NCBI GenBank assembly: GCA_013202205.1
Contig: JABMSB010000024.1
Coordinates: 1-32,907, forward strand
Source of the DNA: Candidatus Omnitrophota bacterium
GTDB lineage: Bacteria; Omnitrophota; Gorgyraeia; JABMSB01
Direction of reading: 5' to 3'
DNA: 32,907 nucleotides
Shown: positions 28,296-32,907 of the stretch, one piece after another
Numbering within the stretch: position 1 is the first letter of the stretch
How the letters are laid out: each line of letters starts with the position of its first letter
Notes under the pieces: generated by a model
What the model was told of the DNA's origin: nothing
Database searches by the model: none
Seen by the model: the letters and a program-made list of their open reading frames with translations, nothing else
Program-made: the position numbers and the translations under genes

Positions 28296-29371
28296 AGATC
28301 CTTTTTATCACGCCACACCCCGATGAAGGTGCAAGTACCCGCTACAGGGCAAGGCAGTTTTTTTCATATTTCAATTCCATGGGGATTGAGTGTCTCTTCA
28401 GCCCATTTCTCTCTTCACAGGATTATAATATATTGTACAAGAGGGGGCGGTTGGCACAGAAGGCCTTTACGCTGCCAAAAGGCGTTGCTCGCCGTTTAGG
28501 TGATGTGATAAGAAGCCGCAGCGTGGACATTGTCTTTATACATCTAGAGGCCTGGCCTGTGGGCCTGGCGATATTTGAAAGGTTCTTCGGGCTTTGCAAA
28601 AAACCGATTATATATGATCTCGATGATGCGATATACATGAAGGCATCCAGTTCCGTAAATAGAGTGGCCTCCTTCCTTAAGAATCCGGGCAAGATACCTA
28701 CGATTATAGAGATGAGCGATCATGTAATAACATGTAATGACCATCTCAGACGATATGCCAGCGAGTTCAATAAGAACGTTACGATGATACCCACTTCAGT
28801 CGATACAAATAAATTCACCGTTAGAGACTATAGCCTCAATGGCGGCAGAAAGCCGGTTATCGGATGGATAGGGTCGCATTCAACAGCCCTGTATCTTAAG
28901 CAGCTGAGAGAAGTATTTAAACAGTTGGCTGAAAAACATGACTTTGTTTTGAAAATCGTTGGAGCAGCAGAGCGCGATCATTTTCCAGGCATAGATACTA
29001 TCTATAGCGACTGGTCACTAAAGAAAGATATTGCAGAATTTCAGGACCTGGATATAGGGATATATCCTTTGCCGGATAATGAATGGGTAAAGGGTAAGAC
29101 CGGTTTTAAGACAGTCCAATATATGGCAGCAGGGGTCCCATGCGTTGTCTCGCGGGTGGGCAGAAATATAGAGATTGTAAAGAATAGGGTAAATGGGTTT
29201 TTGGCATCCTCACAGCAGGAATGGATCGACAGGCTTTCTTGTTTGATAGAAAACCCCAAACTCCGGGAAGAGATAGGTCTTGCCGGCAGAAAGACCGTTG
29301 AAGAAAAATTTTCAATAAAAGTAAATGGACCGAAATATATAGAGGTATTTAATAAGGTTTACGATGGTTAA
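28292..29371 (+). CDS. GT4-like glycosyltransferase (paralogue A)
   Basis: ILFITPHPDEGASTRYRARQFF, IGWIGSHSTALYLKQL, GFKTVQYMAAGVPCVVSRVGRNIEIV. ATGA overlap with the upstream gene. Confidence 0.88.
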   Translation: MKILFITPHPDEGASTRYRARQFFSYFNSMGIECLFSPFLSSQDYNILYKRGRLAQKAFTLPKGVARRLGDVIRSRSVDIVFIHLEAWPVGLAIFERFFGLCKKPIIYDLDDAIYMKASSSVNRVASFLKNPGKIPTIIEMSDHVITCNDHLRRYASEFNKNVTMIPTSVDTNKFTVRDYSLNGGRKPVIGWIGSHSTALYLKQLREVFKQLAEKHDFVLKIVGAAERDHFPGIDTIYSDWSLKKDIAEFQDLDIGIYPLPDNEWVKGKTGFKTVQYMAAGVPCVVSRVGRNIEIVKNRVNGFLASSQQEWIDRLSCLIENPKLREEIGLAGRKTVEEKFSIKVNGPKYIEVFNKVYDG

Positions 29372-29475
29372 CAAGCGACCGAAAGAAAAGATTCTGCCCA
29401 GGAGCACTTCGCTGCGAATTTTATTTTGCGTTATGATTTCATTTAGTATAATGGTACCGTTTTTGCCAGTGGAGT
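29204..29475 (+). repeat. Direct repeat copy A (GT 3' end plus truncated start of downstream membrane-protein gene)
   Basis: Gapless match to 31544-31815 at a constant offset of 2,340 nt; 231/272 identical by hand count. Confidence 0.9.
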
Positions 29476-29501
29476 CTGTGATACCATATAAAAGAGGGTA
29501 A
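29364..29501 (+). pseudogene. Truncated remnant (45 codons) of the membrane-protein gene that starts at 31704
   Basis: MVNKRPKEKILPRSTSLRILFCVMISFSIMVPFLPVESVIPYKRG* against MINKRFKEKILPRSTSLRILFYVMISFSILVPFLPMEY... at 31704. Below the ORF-track length cutoff. Confidence 0.8.
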
Positions 29502-29504
29502 CAT

Positions 29505-30611
29505 ATGATACCAGTTGCAAGGCCTACTCTAGGTAAAGAGGAGATAAAAAACATTGAGAAAATTTGTAAAACCGGCTGGCTCGGTATGGGCAGTTTGGTA
29601 TTTGAATTCGAAAATGTTCTTAAGAAGATGTTTGGCAGAAAACACGCTATTTGTGTAAACACGGGGACCGCTGCTATCCATATTGCCTTAGCCGCATCAG
29701 GTATCGGCCGAGGGGATGAGGTAATAGTTCCGTCGCTCACCTTTGCGGGGACCATTCAGCCGATTCTTTCGTGTGGTGCGCGGCCCGTTTTCTGTGATAT
29801 AGAGTTAGAGGACCTGAATTTGAGTATGGACCACCTTAAGAGGCTTCTCACCAAGAAGACAAAGGCTATATTGCCTGTCCACTACGGCGGTGTTCCCTGT
29901 AACATGGATTTGATATTACGGATTGCCAGAAAAGATGGTCTTAGGGTTATCGAGGACGCAGCGCATGCGTTTGGGTCCGAATATAAGAATCGGCTCATAG
30001 GCTCTTTCGGCGATATTGCTTGTTTTAGCTTTGACCCCATAAAAACTATAAGCTGCGGGGAAGGGGGGGCAGTCGTTTTAGATGATGATGAATGCGCTCA
30101 AAAGATAACAAAAATGCGCATTCTTGGCATCGATAAGGATACATGGAATCGATACCATCAAAAGCGAAGCTGGTTATACGAGGTGCAGATGGAGGGTTAC
30201 CGGTACCATATGAGTAATATAAATGCCGCTATAGGGCTTGCGCAGATCAAGAAATTTAAGGTATTCAAAAAAAGACGGCAAGATATTGCCAAGTTTTACG
30301 ATAAGGAGCTTTCAAGGCTCAAGCATATAAGAATTCTAAGGCATGACTTAGAATCGACAGTCCCGTTTAATTACACGATTTTGGCCGACAAGAGAGATCT
30401 CCTTATGCATTTTCTTAAAACTAAAGGTATAGTTACGGCGATAAACTATATACCAAATCATATTCAGCCGTTCTTCCGCAGAAAAAGGGTAGCCTTGCCG
30501 AATACCGACTTTGCGTATAATAGAATAATCGGTATCCCTCTCTATAGCTCATTGTCCATAAACGAAGCGCGTTTTGTTGTTGGATCTATTAAGGAATTTT
30601 ATAAAAGGTGA
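29505..30611 (+). CDS. DegT/DnrJ/EryC1 family PLP-dependent sugar aminotransferase
   Basis: MIPVARPTLGKEEIKNIEKICKTGWLGMG, CVNTGTAAIHIALAASGIGRGDEVIVPSLTFAGT, VIEDAAHAFGSEY, SFDPIKTISCGEGGAVV with the PLP Lys position. Confidence 0.95.
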   Translation: MIPVARPTLGKEEIKNIEKICKTGWLGMGSLVFEFENVLKKMFGRKHAICVNTGTAAIHIALAASGIGRGDEVIVPSLTFAGTIQPILSCGARPVFCDIELEDLNLSMDHLKRLLTKKTKAILPVHYGGVPCNMDLILRIARKDGLRVIEDAAHAFGSEYKNRLIGSFGDIACFSFDPIKTISCGEGGAVVLDDDECAQKITKMRILGIDKDTWNRYHQKRSWLYEVQMEGYRYHMSNINAAIGLAQIKKFKVFKKRRQDIAKFYDKELSRLKHIRILRHDLESTVPFNYTILADKRDLLMHFLKTKGIVTAINYIPNHIQPFFRRKRVALPNTDFAYNRIIGIPLYSSLSINEARFVVGSIKEFYKR

Positions 30612-31711
30612 GCATGAGTATCTTATTTGTGATATCGGGAACCCACCGTGTAGCAGCTTCGCGTTACCGCGTTTACCAATATCTACCGTATCTCGAATCA
30701 CAAGGGACGAGATATAGGGTTTTTTCTACCATCAGCGATTTTATGACCGTACTTTCGATACGCTCTCCTGAATTTAACAGTATAACGAGGTCTATTTATT
30801 ACCTCTTGTTGTTCATAGAGCGGTTTTTCCGCTTTTGGGTAGTTTTTATTGCGGCAGGGCGTTATGATGTACTCTTTTTACAGAGGGCAATATTTCCATT
30901 TGGCCTGGCGAGATTGTTGCCCCTCAGGAATAAGAATATCATTTTTGATATTGATGATGCCATTTTTCTCCCGGATACACAAGATAGGAATCCGATGACA
31001 ACCTTTAAAGCATTTGTGAAAAAGCGGGAGGTGCGGGATAGCTTGGATATAAGCAGCTGTGTCATTGTGGAAAATGATTATATTAAGGAATATGTTTCGA
31101 AATATTGCCAGGATGTTTTTAAGATACAGGGCCCCATCGATACAACGAGGTATTTTGTTGCCCCTGACAAATATAGAGAGGAGAAGGACGAAATAATCCT
31201 CGGGTGGATCGGCTCTCCCGGGACAACGCCCTATCTTTCCATATTAAACGGTGTTTTTAGAGAGATCCTCTTTCGATTCCAAAATGTCAAGATAGTGCTG
31301 GTGGGAGTCGGAAACTATAGCTTTCCAAGCGATAAGGTTATTAAGAAAAAATGGGGTTATGATACGGAAGTGGAAGAGCTTCAACGGTTTGATATCGGTC
31401 TTATGCCTATGTTCGATGATGAATGGACAAGGGGAAAGCTTGGATGTAAGATGCTGCAGTACATGGCGGTAGGCGCTGCCTCTGTCGTCTCTTATACACC
31501 GACGAATGCCGAGATTGTAACTAGCGGTGAAAACGGATTCTTCGCATCCTCAGAGCAGGAATGGATCGACGGGCTTTCTCGCCTGATCGAAAACCCTAAG
31601 CTCAGGGAAGAGATCGGCCTTGCCGGCAGAAAGACTGTTGAGCAAAAATGTTCGGTACGAGTAAATATCCCGAAATATATGGAAGTATTTAAGAAGGTTT
31701 ACAATGATTAA
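30608..31711 (+). CDS. GT4-like glycosyltransferase (paralogue B)
   Basis: ILFVISGTHRVAASRYRVYQYLPYL, LGWIGSPGTTPYLSIL, LGCKMLQYMAVGAASVVSYTPTNAEIV. ATGA overlap with the aminotransferase. Last 55 residues nearly match paralogue A. Confidence 0.87.
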   Translation: MSMSILFVISGTHRVAASRYRVYQYLPYLESQGTRYRVFSTISDFMTVLSIRSPEFNSITRSIYYLLLFIERFFRFWVVFIAAGRYDVLFLQRAIFPFGLARLLPLRNKNIIFDIDDAIFLPDTQDRNPMTTFKAFVKKREVRDSLDISSCVIVENDYIKEYVSKYCQDVFKIQGPIDTTRYFVAPDKYREEKDEIILGWIGSPGTTPYLSILNGVFREILFRFQNVKIVLVGVGNYSFPSDKVIKKKWGYDTEVEELQRFDIGLMPMFDDEWTRGKLGCKMLQYMAVGAASVVSYTPTNAEIVTSGENGFFASSEQEWIDGLSRLIENPKLREEIGLAGRKTVEQKCSVRVNIPKYMEVFKKVYND

Positions 31712-31815
31712 CAAGAGATTTAAAGAAAAGATTCTGCCCAGGAGTACTTCGCTGAGAATTTTATTTTATGTTATGATCTCGTTTAGCATATTGGTACCGT
31801 TTTTGCCGATGGAGT
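31544..31815 (+). repeat. Direct repeat copy B (GT 3' end plus intact start of membrane-protein gene)
   Basis: Gapless match to 29204-29475, offset 2,340 nt. Confidence 0.9.
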
Positions 31816-32907
31816 ACCTTTGCCCACTGCTGATAATTGCTTTAGGAGTTATGTTTAGTATTATTATCTATTTTATGGAGTTGGAAAATAAAGGCCGAAT
31901 ATTAGCCCTGTTTAATGTAGCATTTTTATTGAGAATTATCTTCTCCGTAATTCTTTACCATGTGTCATATTTTATTACCCAGGGGCCCCATGATGTTTGG
32001 TATCAGAGGCCACGTTTGGTGCCGGGCTATTTCATTGGAGATGGTATGGCATATGGAACGAACGGTCTCTTGATGGCCAAGTACTGGAACGCTGGGTACG
32101 CGCCTGGGTGGGAATGGTTCAGAGGTAAGAGCATATCAGGCACAGTATCTAACTACGATTACTTTAATGGTCATGTATTTCATTTCGGCGGTTATAATCC
32201 ACTGACCATATTTTTCATAAATTCTCTTTGTGGTGCATTGTCTGTGGTCTTAGTCTATGCTATCGCCAAGCACCTCTTTGGCAGGAGAGCCGCTCTATTG
32301 AGCGGATGGTTTGCGGTCTTCTGCCCATCCCTTATCCTCTGGTCAAGTCAGAACCTGAAAGAGCCCATAGTAATTTTGTCAAGCCTATTAACGATATGGT
32401 CAATTATATCTATTTGGAATAATTTTCGTTTCAGATATTTATTCACGATGATTGCTTCCATGGTTGTGTTGGCTTCGATCAGGTTCTTTGTGGTCCCAAT
32501 CCTGATTTTTTCATTTTTTTTCGCGATCATCATCAGTGTCAATAAGGCCAACCTCAAAGCGCATCTTTTTTTTCGTGTGGTAATCGCCGCACTTTTGATA
32601 TATTTTGGCGGTAATTTTCTTCGTTCAGCTATTCAGAAAATGACGTCAATAGATATATTTAATATGGAAGGGATGTGCGGGATATTGAGCGCATACAGGG
32701 GTTACAGGTCTAAAGGCAGCCTATCCTTTTTCTCCGGAACAGATCTGACTACGCCGCTAAAAGTATTATTTTTTGTGCCAATGGGATTCATATATGTATT
32801 ATTCTCACCCTTTCCATGGCAGATTGGATCTATTTCCCAGGTCATGGCTGTGCCAGAGATGATAGCATGGTATATACTAATCCCGAAGATGCTAAAAGGT
32901 GTGAGGA
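31704..32907 (+). CDS. Polytopic membrane protein, possibly a GT39-like glycosyltransferase (3'-truncated by window edge)
   Basis: The frame is open from the ATG at 31704 to the window end (checked codon by codon, 401 codons), so it is missing from the ORF track. Many hydrophobic helices and a LILWSSQNLKEPIVILSSLL segment. The family call is tentative. Confidence 0.75.
   Translation, partial: MINKRFKEKILPRSTSLRILFYVMISFSILVPFLPMEYLCPLLIIALGVMFSIIIYFMELENKGRILALFNVAFLLRIIFSVILYHVSYFITQGPHDVWYQRPRLVPGYFIGDGMAYGTNGLLMAKYWNAGYAPGWEWFRGKSISGTVSNYDYFNGHVFHFGGYNPLTIFFINSLCGALSVVLVYAIAKHLFGRRAALLSGWFAVFCPSLILWSSQNLKEPIVILSSLLTIWSIISIWNNFRFRYLFTMIASMVVLASIRFFVVPILIFSFFFAIIISVNKANLKAHLFFRVVIAALLIYFGGNFLRSAIQKMTSIDIFNMEGMCGILSAYRGYRSKGSLSFFSGTDLTTPLKVLFFVPMGFIYVLFSPFPWQIGSISQVMAVPEMIAWYILIPKMLKGVR

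Noticed and set aside
32228-32422. 64-aa ORF in the track near the right edge
   Set aside because: It is out of frame within the long open membrane-protein frame starting at 31704, which explains the region better.
1-32907. Defence system, prophage, transposon or CRISPR array
   Set aside because: No nuclease, RT, transposase, integrase, toxin-antitoxin or spacer-repeat pattern was seen. The genes form conventional housekeeping and envelope-polysaccharide blocks.

Overview
The window is about 33 kb and every gene I could support is on the + strand. Left part (1-11.5 kb): a 5'-truncated DnaJ, an FmdB-type zinc-ribbon protein, a VanZ-like protein, a DUF1015 protein, an orphan corrinoid (B12-binding) protein, AccD, an MsmX/UgpC-type sugar ABC ATPase, two tandem membrane-GAF-GGDEF diguanylate cyclases, a ROK kinase and LptD. 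Right part (11.7-32.9 kb): a surface-polysaccharide locus. It holds nucleotide-sugar genes (two UDP-sugar dehydrogenases, RmlA/B/C/D-like enzymes, an NDP-hexose 4-epimerase and a UDP-glucuronate decarboxylase), export genes (Wzi-like barrel, multi-SLBB Wza-like protein, compact Wzz), several glycosyltransferases, a methyltransferase, a DegT aminotransferase and a membrane protein that runs off the right edge. The organism is a diderm bacterium (LptD, Wza and Wzi are present); an Omnitrophota-like origin is only a guess. The most unusual signals are: (1) a gapless ~272-bp direct repeat, about 85% identical by hand count and 2,340 bp apart, that leaves a truncated 45-codon copy of the start of the last gene and brackets an aminotransferase-glycosyltransferase cassette; (2) three tandem zinc-ribbon-like repeats, one without cysteines, at the N-terminus of the exported SLBB protein. 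I saw no CRISPR array, rRNA, tRNA or transposase. I did not find a clear new defence or mobile system.
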